Source: Segatella salivae DSM 15606 (GTDB lineage Bacteria; Bacteroidota; Bacteroidia; Bacteroidales; Bacteroidaceae). Taken from it: a DNA stretch of 14,867 nucleotides. The notes below the pieces were generated by a model. The model was given only the letters and a program-made list of their open reading frames with translations. It did no database searches and was not told the DNA's origin. Positions 1 to 8,180 of the stretch are shown piece after piece. Each line of letters opens with the position of its first letter. Within the stretch, counting starts at the first letter, position 1. The DNA lies in contig NZ_GL629647.1 of assembly GCF_000185845.1 (NCBI RefSeq), positions 1,726,910 through 1,741,776 on the forward strand, in the 5' to 3' direction. Position numbers and translations under genes: made by a program.

Positions 1-91
1 CAGCACGTTGCCTTGTTGTTTGACAGCCACAAAACAAGTTTATGACACCCACCATAAGGCAAAGCACGATGTGTTTACAACTCTTTTCCAT

Positions 92-628
92 CTATACTTG
101 AGCTACATAGGCTGCAATTTCGTCAAGATTTGAGGCTACTTGGATATAATCAGACCACAATCCACGAATCATACCCTGTGCTTGCAACGCGTCAAGTAAG
201 GCAATGATTGGATTGAAAAAGCCTTTCATGTTATACAAAATCACTTTCTTGGAGTGATAACCAATGGTGTTGCTGGCTGCAATGGTAAACACTTCATCGA
301 GTGTTCCTATGCCACCTGGCAATGCAACGAATATGTCGCTTTGTGCTAACATCAAGTCTTTTCGGTCGCTAAGATTGTCACATGCGATGTTGATATCTAC
401 CGACTTGCTCACCTTTCCGCCTTTTTCAATGATGCGAGGAATAACTCCTATGGCTCTCTGCCCACCCTCATGAACGGCTGTTCCGATAGCTTCCATCAGC
501 CCAGTGTTGGTTCCTCCGAAGACAACGGAATGGCCTTCGCGGGCTATCCAAGCTCCAAACTCCTTGGTTAATCTAAAGTATTCTGCATCAATCTGATTGT
601 TTGCAGAACAAAAAACACCTATTTTCAT
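92..628 (-). CDS. LOG-family nucleoside 5'-monophosphate phosphoribohydrolase (TIGR00730-type Rossmann protein)
   Basis: This 178-residue protein belongs to the LOG (LONELY GUY) family, once called lysine decarboxylase-like. Characterised members cleave nucleoside 5'-monophosphates, including cytokinin ribotides, into base and ribose 5-phosphate. Visible family motifs are GGTNTGLM at residues 38-45 (nucleotide-binding loop), SDRKDLM at 87-93 (the conserved R-K-x-M), and PGGIGTLDE at 104-112, the diagnostic PGGxGTxxE active-site signature. The length is normal for the compact bacterial form, with no signal peptide, so it is cytoplasmic. The ATG at 628 is the only sensible start because the next Met is residue 45. 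It diverges from the esterase gene across 132 bp. A TAATTTTG box on the minus strand (642-635) ends only about six bases before the ATG, so the transcript could be almost leaderless. The family is secure; the physiological substrate cannot be read from the sequence. Confidence 0.93.
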   Translation of the reverse strand: MKIGVFCSANNQIDAEYFRLTKEFGAWIAREGHSVVFGGTNTGLMEAIGTAVHEGGQRAIGVIPRIIEKGGKVSKSVDINIACDNLSDRKDLMLAQSDIFVALPGGIGTLDEVFTIAASNTIGYHSKKVILYNMKGFFNPIIALLDALQAQGMIRGLWSDYIQVASNLDEIAAYVAQV

Positions 629-634
629 ACGTGC

Positions 635-642
635 AAAATTAT
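635..642 (-). promoter_or_regulatory. Possible -7 element for the LOG gene
   Basis: The minus strand reads TAATTTTG, matching the Bacteroidota -7 consensus TAnnTTTG, six bases ahead of the ATG at 628. No clear TTTG -33 element sits 19-21 bases upstream. Such a short leader would be unusual, so this is weakly supported. Confidence 0.3.
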
Positions 643-760
643 TAAAAAAAACGACAGAAAGATAGGAGGCGGCCCACTTTTTTATTACTTTTACACGACG
701 AAATCATTCAAAGAAACGAAACAATCAAAAGAAACATAGACACAACTAAAATCAAAAGAT

Positions 761-1957
761 ATGAAAAAACAATTGATTACACTCTGTCTTATGAGTGTTT
801 CGACAGGCTGTTTTGCCCAACAAAACATCTTCAATGCACAAGGTTCCATGTCGCCAGAAGTACACAACGACAAGACGGTTACTTTCAGAATCAATGCTCC
901 CGAGGCTCAAAAGGTGCAGGTAACAGGTGACTTTCTGCCAGCACAAAAGGTGAAAACGCCTCAAGGAGAATATGAAATTGCAGGCACAACAGACCTCAAC
1001 AAAGACGCAAACGGCGTATGGACATACACCACAAAGACTCCTTTGGCGCCCGAACTCTACCAATATAACATGGTCATTGATGGCGTAAAGGTGGCTGATC
1101 CGTCAAATGTCTATGTGTTGAGAGACGTTGCCAACGTTGCAAGTATATTCTTAATAGACGGCGGAAGAGCCAATCTCTACAAGGTAAACAATGTTCCTCA
1201 TGGCACAGTTTCAAAGATATGGTATAACAGTCCGACGGCAGGAATGACACGACGCTGCACTGTTTACACCCCCGCTGGCTATGAAACGAGCCGCGAAAAA
1301 TATCCCGTGCTCTACCTGCTACATGGTATGGGCGGTGACGAACAAGCCTGGTCAGAACTCGGAAGAGCCGTACAAATCCTCGATAACCTTATTGCTGAGG
1401 GCAAAGCTAAACCCATGATAGTCGTCATGCCGAATGGAAACATCTCGCAAGTGGCCTGCCCTGGCGAAACGCCCGAAGGCTTTAAACTTCCTACAATGCA
1501 CCTACCGAAGACAATGGATGGCTATTTTGAGCAGGCATTTCCTGACTTAATGCGCTTTGTTGAGCATACTTATCGCACCCAAAACGACAAGGCTCATCGC
1601 GCCATTGCAGGCCTTTCGATGGGTGGTTTCCATTCACTCTATCTCTCCATCAACCATCCTGACACCTTCGATTACATCGGATTGTTCTCTGCTGCCATTG
1701 ATAAAGAGCAGAAAGGAGGCATAGAAGAGATCTACGCTCGACGCAATGAGAAACTCAACACGCTATTCATGAAGCACCCAAAGCTATTTTGGATAGGCAT
1801 AGGTAGCACCGATTTCCTCTATCAAAGCAATGCCAATTTGCGCCATTATCTTGATAGTAAGGGCTTCAAATACACCTATTTAGAGACTGAAGGAGGGCAT
1901 ATTTGGCGTAATTGGCGCATCTATTTGAGTGAGTTTGTGCCCAAATTGTTCAAATAA
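761..1957 (+). CDS. Secreted CE1-like (feruloyl/acetyl xylan or esterase D-type) esterase with N-terminal E-set/CBM48-like domain
   Basis: This 398-residue exported alpha/beta hydrolase has a signal peptide at about residues 1-19 (KKQ, hydrophobic LITLCLMSVSTGCFA), probably cleaved near A19/Q20. The STGC lacks a usual lipobox -3 residue. Residues 35-115 form a beta-sandwich like the isoamylase N-terminal/CBM48 fold, seen in TFRINAPEAQKVQVTGDF and YQYNMVIDG. The catalytic domain runs from about 148 to 398. It has the oxyanion-type LLHGMGGDE (187-194), the nucleophile elbow GLSMGG with Ser286, a probable acid Asp351 (STDFLY) and His380 (GGHIWRNW). This layout matches Prevotella and Bacteroides feruloyl or acetyl xylan esterases of family CE1, which remove acyl decorations from plant polysaccharides. 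Siderophore esterases share the fold and are the main alternative. No glycan-uptake (SusCD) genes flank it, so the substrate stays open. Confidence 0.88.
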   Translation: MKKQLITLCLMSVSTGCFAQQNIFNAQGSMSPEVHNDKTVTFRINAPEAQKVQVTGDFLPAQKVKTPQGEYEIAGTTDLNKDANGVWTYTTKTPLAPELYQYNMVIDGVKVADPSNVYVLRDVANVASIFLIDGGRANLYKVNNVPHGTVSKIWYNSPTAGMTRRCTVYTPAGYETSREKYPVLYLLHGMGGDEQAWSELGRAVQILDNLIAEGKAKPMIVVMPNGNISQVACPGETPEGFKLPTMHLPKTMDGYFEQAFPDLMRFVEHTYRTQNDKAHRAIAGLSMGGFHSLYLSINHPDTFDYIGLFSAAIDKEQKGGIEEIYARRNEKLNTLFMKHPKLFWIGIGSTDFLYQSNANLRHYLDSKGFKYTYLETEGGHIWRNWRIYLSEFVPKLFK

Positions 1958-1976
1958 TTGGGCGCATCCGTCATCC

Positions 1977-2108
1977 GTTTTGCCTGATGACATAAAACGA
2001 TTTGGGGCATTTCGTGCGATGAAATGCCTCAAATCATCGCGTGTTTTGATGCAAATTATAGGCTGATTTGGTGCAAACTGCAAAACCATTTTTATGAAAT
2101 GAGATAAC
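1977..2108 (+). repeat. Degenerate 22-bp tandem repeat array (about 6 units), array 1
   Basis: Between the esterase stop and the HAD gene, six 22-bp units begin at 1977, 1999, 2021, 2043, 2065 and 2087. Each opens with a G(A/T)TTTG-like hexamer, usually followed two bases later by GCAAA or GCATT: GATTTGGGGCATTT at 1999, GTTTTGATGCAAAT at 2043, GATTTGGTGCAAAC at 2065. The last eight bases of each unit vary. The units at 1999 and 2021 are near-perfect inverted copies (1999-2013 pairs with 2021-2035, one mismatch). Together they form a strong hairpin that may also end esterase transcription, although no T-run follows. The same motif and spacing recur at 8547-8634. Confidence 0.7.
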
Positions 2109-2232
2109 ATTTTGATTATCATTGACTTATGGTTTATAACCCACGAAAAGATGGGCTGCGGCATTTTATATCCGAAAAGCAGCTATTTTTTGCGATTTTA
2201 TGTGTAACTTCGCGAGCAAAACTGCAACGAAG

Positions 2233-2883
2233 ATGAAGACAAAGATTGTGATTTTGGACTTCGATGGAACGCTCGGCGACTCGCAAGCACTCATCACCCG
2301 CACGATGAAAACAACGCTCAAACAACTCGGTTTGCCTGAACGCACGACCGAAGAATGTGCGAAAACCATCGGACTTCCATTGAAAGAATGTTTCAAAGCC
2401 TTGCAAAACATGACTGAAGAACAGGCCGAAGCATGTGCTCATCTCTATCATAAATTGTTCATGGAAAACAATGTTCCCGGCGCCGTTCCTGCCTTTCCGG
2501 GGGTTGTTGAGACGATAAAACAATTGCATAATGAGGGACTTATCGTGACGATTGCAAGCAGTCGAGGCCATCAATCGTTGGTAGCTTTCGTTCAAGAACT
2601 GCATTTAGAGCCCTATATTCGTTTGATTTTGGGGGCTGACGATGTTGAAAATGCAAAGCCAAATGCTGAGCCAGTGCTCAACACTTTGCATCATTTCGGG
2701 TTGCAACCTGCCGAGGCTCTGGTGGTCGGCGACACCATTTTTGACATTCAGATGGGGCGAAATGCGGGGGCAAAGACCTGCGGTGTGACCTATGGAAATG
2801 GCAAAAGAGAAGACCTTGAGGCTGCATTTGCCGACTATATCATTGATAATTTTGCTGAGATTAAGCAGTGTTTGGAACAATAA
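2233..2883 (+). CDS. HAD-superfamily phosphatase (phosphoglycolate phosphatase / beta-phosphoglucomutase-like)
   Basis: This cytoplasmic haloacid dehalogenase-fold hydrolase has 216 residues from the chosen ATG. Motif I is DFDGT with nucleophile Asp9 and general acid Asp11. A helical C1 cap covers about residues 16-82. Motif II is the Ser pair at 109-110 in TIASSRGH, motif III is Lys142 (AKPNAEP), and motif IV is GDTIFD at 166-171 with metal-binding Asp. This is the pattern of Gph/PgmB-like phosphatases acting on small phosphorylated metabolites; the exact substrate is unknown. An in-frame ATG at 2200 would add 11 residues. The start at 2233 is preferred because family members begin a few residues before DxDGT. 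Also, a weak -7-like TAACTTCG lies at 2205-2212, inside the longer reading. The gene stands alone, with 221 bp to the receptor gene. Confidence 0.88.
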   Translation: MKTKIVILDFDGTLGDSQALITRTMKTTLKQLGLPERTTEECAKTIGLPLKECFKALQNMTEEQAEACAHLYHKLFMENNVPGAVPAFPGVVETIKQLHNEGLIVTIASSRGHQSLVAFVQELHLEPYIRLILGADDVENAKPNAEPVLNTLHHFGLQPAEALVVGDTIFDIQMGRNAGAKTCGVTYGNGKREDLEAAFADYIIDNFAEIKQCLEQ

Positions 2884-3052
2884 AACAGCGATAACACACG
2901 CCAAAAGGCGGTAAAGCACATGATATAATCTAATGTGTATCAACGCGAACCAGCCCATTCCGCTGCTCCGTTAGCTGCACTTGGCAATCTTTTTCCATAT
3001 TTATTATTTACAAATTTCTATCATTTCTACTCCTTATTTCATTTATTTTTAC

Positions 3053-3060
3053 TAATTTTG
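3053..3060 (+). promoter_or_regulatory. Possible -7 element for the TonB-dependent receptor gene
   Basis: TAATTTTG fits TAnnTTTG and lies 44 bases before the GTG start, leaving a leader of roughly 35-40 nt. No clear TTTG -33 box is found at the usual distance; the upstream 2990-3050 stretch is very AT-rich. I looked for a cobalamin riboswitch in 2884-3104 and did not see one. Confidence 0.4.
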
Positions 3061-3104
3061 CCATCGTTTTTGCAGTTGCATAAACGTTAATAAATAATTT
3101 AAAC

Positions 3105-5186
3105 GTGAACAAAACAGTTTTCAACGAGCGCCGTTGTATCCGTTTTAATCACTTTACCAACAAGGGCTTTGCACTCTTTTCATGCCTTGGTAAAGAGGTA
3201 ATTATCGGTATACTTAGCGTGGCAACACTCTCTAATGCGCAAGCAAAAGGCATTAGCACTGACGTGCAAAAAGCCGACACTTCGCTTTATAAGAGCGGAC
3301 AACCCACGTTGCTTGACGAGGTGAAAGTCACCGGATCAAGGGCGCCTCTGACGCAAAGTCAGCAGTCGAGAATGGTAACTGTACTGAGTCGAAAGGATGT
3401 AAACGCGGCGCCAGTACATAGTGTTAACGACCTATTGAAATTGGTTTCAGGCGTCGATGTGCGTCAGCGTGGCCCATTGGGAGCGCAGACTGACGTGAGC
3501 ATTCGAGGCGGAAACTATGAGCAGATGACGGTGCTTCTCAATGGAATCAACATTGGTGATCCGCAAACGGGACACAATGCATTTGATTTTCCCGTGGATA
3601 TCAGTGAGATAGAACGCATTGAAATACTCGAAGGACCGGCTGCAAGTGTTTATGGAACATCGTCACTTCTTGGTGCCATAAACATCGTTACAAAGGCCAA
3701 TCGAACTTCAAGTGTCACCCTACATGCGGCAAGTGGCAGCTTCGGCTCAGTCACTTCGGGAGGAAGAATCAATGTAGCGAGGGGCAAATGGAACAATCAA
3801 TTATCGGGCAGTTTCATGCGAACCGATGGCTATAATCGCAATAAAGCCGGCGCGTTAAATACTGACTTCCGAAGTCAGAAGGCTTTTTATCAGGGCTTTT
3901 ATGACGATGATGACCTCTCCATTAGTTGGCATGCAGGCCTTAGTAACAAAGACTTTGGCTCGAGTACTAACTATAGTTCCAAGTATGATGACCAGTTTGA
4001 ACATACCTTTAAGACCTATACGGCGGTGCAAGCTGAAACAAGAAAGGGTGCTGTTAAATGGCATCCGGCTATCTATTGGAATCATAACTACGACCGCTTT
4101 GAACTCTTTCGCAACCATGCGGAACGTTATCCTTTCAACTATCATCGTACAGATGTCTACGGCGTTAACGTCAATGCATACTTTGATTGGACGTTAGGTC
4201 GCACGGCGTTTGGTGCTGAATTGCGAAACGAAGACTTAGTAAGTACGAACCTTGGCAACCCACTTTCCAAGCCCAAACACGTGAAAGGAACCGACAATGT
4301 GATGTATAAGATGGGACTTAATCGCACAAACATCCAGTTCGTTGCAGAGCATAACCTTCTCATTGGGCGTCTAACGATGTCGGCAGGAGTAGTGGGTGTG
4401 AAGAACAGTTGGGCCGAAATGAATGTAAAAGTCTATCCAAGCATCAACGCAAGTTATAGATTTGGCGATGCATGGAAAGTCTATGCGAGTTATAATACGT
4501 CGCTACGCATGCCATCAGTAACCGAACTTTTCTACTCGGTTGGAGGCCATAAGGCCGATCCAAACCTTAAACCTGAAGAACTTTCTGCCGTAGAAGTCGG
4601 AGTGAAATATAACAAAAAGGGACTTTCAGGCACTGTAAGTAGCTTCTATAACCACCATACTAACCTCATCGATTGGATTGATGATGGTGAAAAAGACGCT
4701 GCAGGAGCAATACTTTGGAAGTCAGTTAACTTCGGAACGATTAACGCTTTAGGCTTTGAAACGACACTAAATGCAGACTTCCGCCAGTTACTTCCAAGTC
4801 AGAAGTTATTGAAATCATTTAGTGTTGGCTATTGTTTCATTCAACAACATCAAATAGAAGCAGCCGGTATTCACAGCCTTTACGCGTTGGAATATCTAAA
4901 GAATAAGGTGACAAGTAGCCTGCAATTGAACCTTTGGAAAGCGTTAGATCTTAACGTAAACTACCGCTTTCAGCATCGCATGGGCACGTATAAGGATCCG
5001 TCAGGAGCACTACATCGTTATGGTTCTTACGGCTTATTGGATGCTCGATTGGCGTGGAATATGCCGAAATATAGCCTCTATCTCGAGGGAAACAACCTTC
5101 TAAACCGAAGCTATGTGGATGTAGGTAACGTGAAACAACCAGGCTGTTGGGTCATGGCTGGAGGCTCTTTAACCCTCCATTTATAA
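3105..5186 (+). CDS. TonB-dependent outer-membrane receptor (BtuB/FepA-like, non-SusC)
   Basis: This 693-residue outer-membrane gated channel imports a scarce ligand such as a siderophore, heme or corrinoid using TonB energy. The start is GTG. The first ~30 residues (RRCIRFNHFTNKGFALFSC) are a basic/aromatic leader typical of many Prevotella and Bacteroides receptors, followed by the hydrophobic signal segment VIIGILSVATLSNAQA (32-47). A TonB-box-like LDEVKVT lies at 70-76. The plug domain spans about 85-197, with DVSIRGGNYEQMTVLLNG and IERIEILEGPAASVYG, ending INIVTK. A 22-strand-type barrel follows to the C terminus; LNLWKALDLNVNYRF and LYLEGNNLLNRSYVD are late barrel strands. The last residues are LTLHL rather than the usual terminal Phe. 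The length (~700) fits BtuB or siderophore receptors and is too short for SusC. No SusD or lipoprotein partner follows, so the ligand is unassigned. Confidence 0.9.
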   Translation: MNKTVFNERRCIRFNHFTNKGFALFSCLGKEVIIGILSVATLSNAQAKGISTDVQKADTSLYKSGQPTLLDEVKVTGSRAPLTQSQQSRMVTVLSRKDVNAAPVHSVNDLLKLVSGVDVRQRGPLGAQTDVSIRGGNYEQMTVLLNGINIGDPQTGHNAFDFPVDISEIERIEILEGPAASVYGTSSLLGAINIVTKANRTSSVTLHAASGSFGSVTSGGRINVARGKWNNQLSGSFMRTDGYNRNKAGALNTDFRSQKAFYQGFYDDDDLSISWHAGLSNKDFGSSTNYSSKYDDQFEHTFKTYTAVQAETRKGAVKWHPAIYWNHNYDRFELFRNHAERYPFNYHRTDVYGVNVNAYFDWTLGRTAFGAELRNEDLVSTNLGNPLSKPKHVKGTDNVMYKMGLNRTNIQFVAEHNLLIGRLTMSAGVVGVKNSWAEMNVKVYPSINASYRFGDAWKVYASYNTSLRMPSVTELFYSVGGHKADPNLKPEELSAVEVGVKYNKKGLSGTVSSFYNHHTNLIDWIDDGEKDAAGAILWKSVNFGTINALGFETTLNADFRQLLPSQKLLKSFSVGYCFIQQHQIEAAGIHSLYALEYLKNKVTSSLQLNLWKALDLNVNYRFQHRMGTYKDPSGALHRYGSYGLLDARLAWNMPKYSLYLEGNNLLNRSYVDVGNVKQPGCWVMAGGSLTLHL

Positions 5187-5195
5187 GAAATAACA

Positions 5196-5227
5196 GAAAC
5201 AGGCAGGTGAAATCACTTGCCTGTTTC
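5196..5227. terminator. Probable bidirectional intrinsic terminator between convergent genes
   Basis: A 15-bp inverted repeat (5196-5210 with 5213-5227, two-base loop, one mismatch) lies ten bases after the receptor stop and eight bases before the stop of the opposing lipoprotein gene. On the plus strand it is followed by a T-rich run (TTCTTTTTC). The minus-strand tail is less T-rich, so termination is probably better in the plus direction. Confidence 0.8.
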
Positions 5228-5234
5228 TTCTTTT

Positions 5235-5774
5235 TCATTTCGTTTTTTGCGCCTCTTCGAAGCACTGATCCAGCCGATGTGTAAACTCAAGAAAGGCAGG
5301 TGAGTACTTAATCTTAGTGGAAGTGGAATACACAATGCCATTCTTTTCCTCGCCAGTATCATAATAATAGGCGCCTTCTTTCCCCTTTTTAAACACATGA
5401 ACGGAAAGAATTGGCCAGTCTGTAGCACCATATTCATAGGGCTTTACCCACAAAGTATCAGGCTTTGAGCGTTCAACAAAGAGCTGACGAGCCAGACTTT
5501 TAATCACCAATACATCGTTAGGAGCAAGTTTTTTGACTGGTTCAAAGAGAACAGGGCTATCATTTCCAAGGGTATCACGAAAGAAAACACCTTTCAATAT
5601 CGTGAGCGTGTCACTATGGTTGATAACAAATCGTGTTGTTCCTGCCATCCCTGTATATTCTACATGAATAGAATCGGCATCACCAAATCCACCTGAATGC
5701 AACACGCAATGACTGCAACTCGTCAATAATCCCATTAGGATTATCCAACAAAAGAGCATTCTTTTCATAGGCAT
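5235..5774 (-). CDS. Small hypothetical lipoprotein
   Basis: This 179-residue protein has a clear lipoprotein signal peptide: MPMKRM, a hydrophobic stretch, then lipobox LTSC with Cys20 as the acylated residue. The mature part is about 159 residues, mostly predicted beta with a C-terminal helix (EFTHRLDQCFEEAQKTK). It lacks a flexible acidic SLES-type (Ser-Lys/Asp) surface export signal just after the Cys, so whether it stays on the inner leaflet is unclear. I do not recognise a family. Met3 at 5768 is an equally plausible start. It lies 112 bp downstream of ruvB on the same strand. No strong terminator is visible between them, so cotranscription is possible but not shown. Codon use and composition resemble its neighbours. 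Confidence 0.75.
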   Translation of the reverse strand: MPMKRMLFCWIILMGLLTSCSHCVLHSGGFGDADSIHVEYTGMAGTTRFVINHSDTLTILKGVFFRDTLGNDSPVLFEPVKKLAPNDVLVIKSLARQLFVERSKPDTLWVKPYEYGATDWPILSVHVFKKGKEGAYYYDTGEEKNGIVYSTSTKIKYSPAFLEFTHRLDQCFEEAQKTK

Positions 5775-5886
5775 AACTATTTAAAAAGATGATATAAAGC
5801 TTTGAATCTGACCTTCAAATCACATATATTACAGCGCGACAGACGCTCCTCTATTTCTTAGAAAGAGGCTTGTTGTGAGACCATCT

Positions 5887-6921
5887 CTATTCAAACAGCC
5901 CAGGTTCCATTACATTTCCCATATAAGGATTACGCCCTAAATGTTCATAAGCCAATGGAGTTGCCATGCGACCACGGGGCGTTCGTTTGATGAAACCTTC
6001 CATAATCAAGAATGGTTCATAGACATCTTCCACCGTACCAGCGTCTTCTCCTATCGCCGTTGCTATCGTACTAACACCCACAGGGCCTCCTTTGAACTTG
6101 TCAATTATAGTGAGTAATATCTTATTATCAATCTCATCAAGTCCATATTGGTCAATGTTGAGCGACTGAAGTCCTATATGTGCTATCTCGTTTGTAATCG
6201 TTCCATTTCCTTTTACCTGTGCAAAGTCACGCACACGACGCAGTAACGCATTGGCAATACGAGGCGTTCCACGACTTCTTCTGCTAATTTCGATAGCGGC
6301 TTCATCGTCAATTGGCACCTTCAACAGCATGGCAGAACGACGTATAATGCGTTTTAATGTCTCGGGATCATAGTATTCTAAGTGCATGTTAATACCGAAA
6401 CGAGCACGTAAAGGGGCTGTAAGCATACCGCTACGTGTCGTTGCTCCAACGAGTGTAAAGGGGTTAAGATCGAGCTGAATCGAACGTGCTGACGGGCCCT
6501 TATCAATCATAATATCGATGCGATAGTCTTCCATTGCCGAGTAAAGATACTCTTCTACTACGGGCGAAAGACGGTGAATCTCGTCTATAAAGAGTACATC
6601 GTTGGGCTCAAGTGACGTCAATATGCCCGCCAAGTCACCGGGTTTGTCAAGCACAGGGCCACTGGTTATCTTGAAACCCACGCCAAGTTCGTTTGCAATA
6701 ATATTGCTTAGCGTCGTCTTTCCCAGTCCCGGTGGACCGTAAAGTAACGTGTGATCAAGTGGCTCTCCACGATATTTCGCGGCCTCAACAAATATCTCTA
6801 AGTTCTCAACCACCTTCTTTTGGCCGTTGAAATCAACAAATCTTAGCGGGCGAAGTGCGTTTTCAAAGTCCTTCTCTTCCGTCGAAATACGCTCTTCTCT
6901 TATGTCGAAATCTTCTGTCAT
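5887..6921 (-). CDS. ruvB: Holliday junction branch-migration ATPase RuvB
   Basis: RuvB is the hexameric AAA+ motor that, with RuvA, drives branch migration of Holliday junctions before cutting by RuvC. From the ATG at 6921 the protein has 344 residues, the normal length. Seen motifs are Walker A GPPGLGKT (62-69), Walker B FIDEIH (111-116), and sensor 1 LVGATTR (157-163). Also present are the arginine-finger region APLRARFG (169-176) and a sensor 2 in GTPRIANALLRR. The C-terminal winged helix carries the DNA-contacting KRTPRGR (312-318). A TTG codon at 6930 extends the frame by three residues, but the ATG fits the family better. The gene sits directly downstream (in its own direction) of a 66-bp tandem repeat array that supplies a TATCTTTG promoter box 21-28 bases before the start. 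ruvA and ruvC are not adjacent. Confidence 0.98.
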   Translation of the reverse strand: MTEDFDIREERISTEEKDFENALRPLRFVDFNGQKKVVENLEIFVEAAKYRGEPLDHTLLYGPPGLGKTTLSNIIANELGVGFKITSGPVLDKPGDLAGILTSLEPNDVLFIDEIHRLSPVVEEYLYSAMEDYRIDIMIDKGPSARSIQLDLNPFTLVGATTRSGMLTAPLRARFGINMHLEYYDPETLKRIIRRSAMLLKVPIDDEAAIEISRRSRGTPRIANALLRRVRDFAQVKGNGTITNEIAHIGLQSLNIDQYGLDEIDNKILLTIIDKFKGGPVGVSTIATAIGEDAGTVEDVYEPFLIMEGFIKRTPRGRMATPLAYEHLGRNPYMGNVMEPGLFE

Positions 6922-6940
6922 GCTTAACAATTTATTTGAT

Positions 6941-7220
6941 GCAAAGATAGTGCAAACGAGCGTAATGCAAACTCATTTGTAGATTACCGAGTGCAGCCTA
7001 TCTTCTGCAAAGATAGTGCAAACGAGTGTAATGCAAACTCATTTGTAGATTACCGAGTGCAGCCTATCTTCTGCAAAGATAGTGCAAACGAGCGTAATGC
7101 AAACTCATTTGTAGATTACTGAGTGCAGCCTATCTTCTGCAAAGATAGTGCAAACGAGCGTAATGCAAACTCGTTTGTAGATTACCGAGTGCAGCCTATC
7201 TTCTGCAAAGATAGTGCAAA
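6941..7220 (-). repeat. 66-bp tandem repeat array A, upstream of ruvB (4 full units plus 16 bp)
   Basis: Units start at 6941, 7007, 7073, 7139 and (partial) 7205, with an exact 66-bp period and only a few substitutions. Each unit carries, on the minus strand, a TATCTTTG -7 box and a TTTG 18 bases ahead of it. The -7 box lies within a dyad, CTATCTT-CTGCA-AAGATAG (for example 6998-7016). The array abuts ruvB and points toward it. The core GAGTGCAGC..TATCTT.TGCAAAGATA.TGCAAACGAG is shared with the array upstream of ribF, while the remainder of the unit differs. Confidence 0.92.
6942..6971 (-). promoter_or_regulatory. Proximal ruvB promoter at the edge of the 66-bp array
   Basis: Read on the minus strand, TTTG (6971-6968), 18 bases, then TATCTTTG (6949-6942) match the Bacteroidota -33/-7 promoter with a slightly short spacer. 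Transcription would begin near 6936, giving a leader of about 15 nt. The same two elements recur in every further 66-bp unit upstream. Confidence 0.6.
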
Positions 7221-7344
7221 TAAGGCGAATAGGCAAGAGATAGGGGGAGAATACTTAGGAAATAGAAAATCAAATGACCATAACACAAATGTATATGCAG
7301 TGTTTGCATAAGACAATTTTATGGTTTTAAGATTGTAGTTCACC

Positions 7345-7505
7345 ATTTATTCATACGTATGACGCCGTTAATCACACCATGATATGAACATTTCAACGCC
7401 GTAGGTGTTGCGTTTTTTCGGCGCAATCCAATATTTATTCATACATATATTGCCGTCAATCACGCGATGATATGAATGTTTCAACGCCGTAGGTGTTGCG
7501 TTTTT
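7345..7505 (+). repeat. 88-bp tandem duplication ending in CAACGCCGTAGGTGTTG hairpins
   Basis: Copies begin at ATTTATTCATAC (7345 and 7433, exactly 88 bp apart). Each ends with CAACGCCGTAGGTGTTG (7394-7410 and 7482-7498), a 7-bp stem with one G-T pair and a three-base loop, followed by CG and a T-run. The copies are diverged but colinear. The next identical hairpin, at 7570, lies another 88 bp on although the DNA between is unrelated. Confidence 0.75.
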
Positions 7506-8180
7506 GATAGCCCAGGGTTGCCAAACGATAGTGCAGGCTACCCTGGGTTAGCATACGGTTTGCGGGGAACAACGCCGTAGGTGTTGCGCTTTTTTTGATT
7601 AATCCGCCATAAAAGGTTTCATTGTAAGCGTGACTTCATTGAAAAAGCTCAACACCGATGGCGTTGAATCTCCTTGCGAACGTTTACCCGGGGTAGGCTC
7701 GTTCCTCGCCAACCCCGGGCTATCAAAGGAACAACTCGTACCGAGTTGCACCATGAGGGCATTCATAATGGTGGATATATTCATTGAAATATTAGTACAT
7801 TTTACTATTTATTTATTCGCATGTTGTCATCAATTGTATTACAAAATGCACATTTCAACGCCGTAGGTGTTGCGTTTTTGATAGCCCAAGGTTGCCAAAC
7901 GATAGTGCAGGCTACCCTGGGTTAGCATACGGTTTGCGTGGACCAACGCCGTAGGTGTTGCGCTTTTTTTGATTAATCCGCCATAAAAGGTTTCATAGTA
8001 AGCGTGACTTCATAGAAAAAGCTCAACACCGATGGCGTTGAATCTCCTTGTGGATGCTCACCCGGGGTAGGCTCGTTCCTCGCCAACCCCGGGCTATCAA
8101 AAGAACAACTCGTACCGAGTTGCGTGGTGAGAGTATTCATTGTGGCGAACACGTTCATTGGAATATTAATATAACACCGA
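7433..8180 (+). repeat. 374-bp direct duplication (two copies) carrying a set of short hairpins
   Basis: Copy 1 is about 7433-7806 and copy 2 about 7807-8180, aligned without net indels. Each has, in order: CAACGCCGTAGGTGTTG (7482 / 7856); a longer imperfect inverted repeat built on CCCAGGGT/ACCCTGGG (near 7510-7550 / 7884-7924, where copy 2 has CCCAAGGT); a second CAACGCCGTAGGTGTTG (7570 / 7944); the opposite-facing CAACACCGATGGCGTTG (7650 / 8024); CCCGGGGT...ACCCCGGG around 7687-7719 / 8061-8093; and the perfect CAACTCGTACCGAGTTG (7732-7748 / 8106-8122). Several hairpins have a three-base loop and are flanked by T-runs. They look like a REP/MITE-like structured element rather than coding sequence, though a short open frame crosses each copy. 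No transposase is encoded here. Confidence 0.8.

Noticed and set aside
2134..2604. 156-codon minus-strand open frame opposite the HAD gene
   Set aside because: It is a shadow of the HAD coding frame, which has all four catalytic motifs; the antisense product resembles nothing.
2884..3104. Cobalamin riboswitch upstream of the BtuB-like receptor
   Set aside because: No recognisable B12-box or conserved core could be found; only AT-rich DNA and a possible -7 element.
6941..7220. CRISPR array
   Set aside because: The whole 66-bp unit is conserved with no unique spacers, and there are no cas genes. The same holds for the arrays at 8154 and 12746. The 22-bp arrays have only 8-base variable tails, far too short for spacers.
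7630..7866. A 78-codon plus-strand open frame (and similar minus-strand frames at 7599-7784 and 7973-8158) inside the 374-bp repeat
   Set aside because: The frames are made of the hairpin repeats, exist on both strands, resemble no known family and lack a start context. They are most likely spurious hypothetical proteins of the kind repeats generate.
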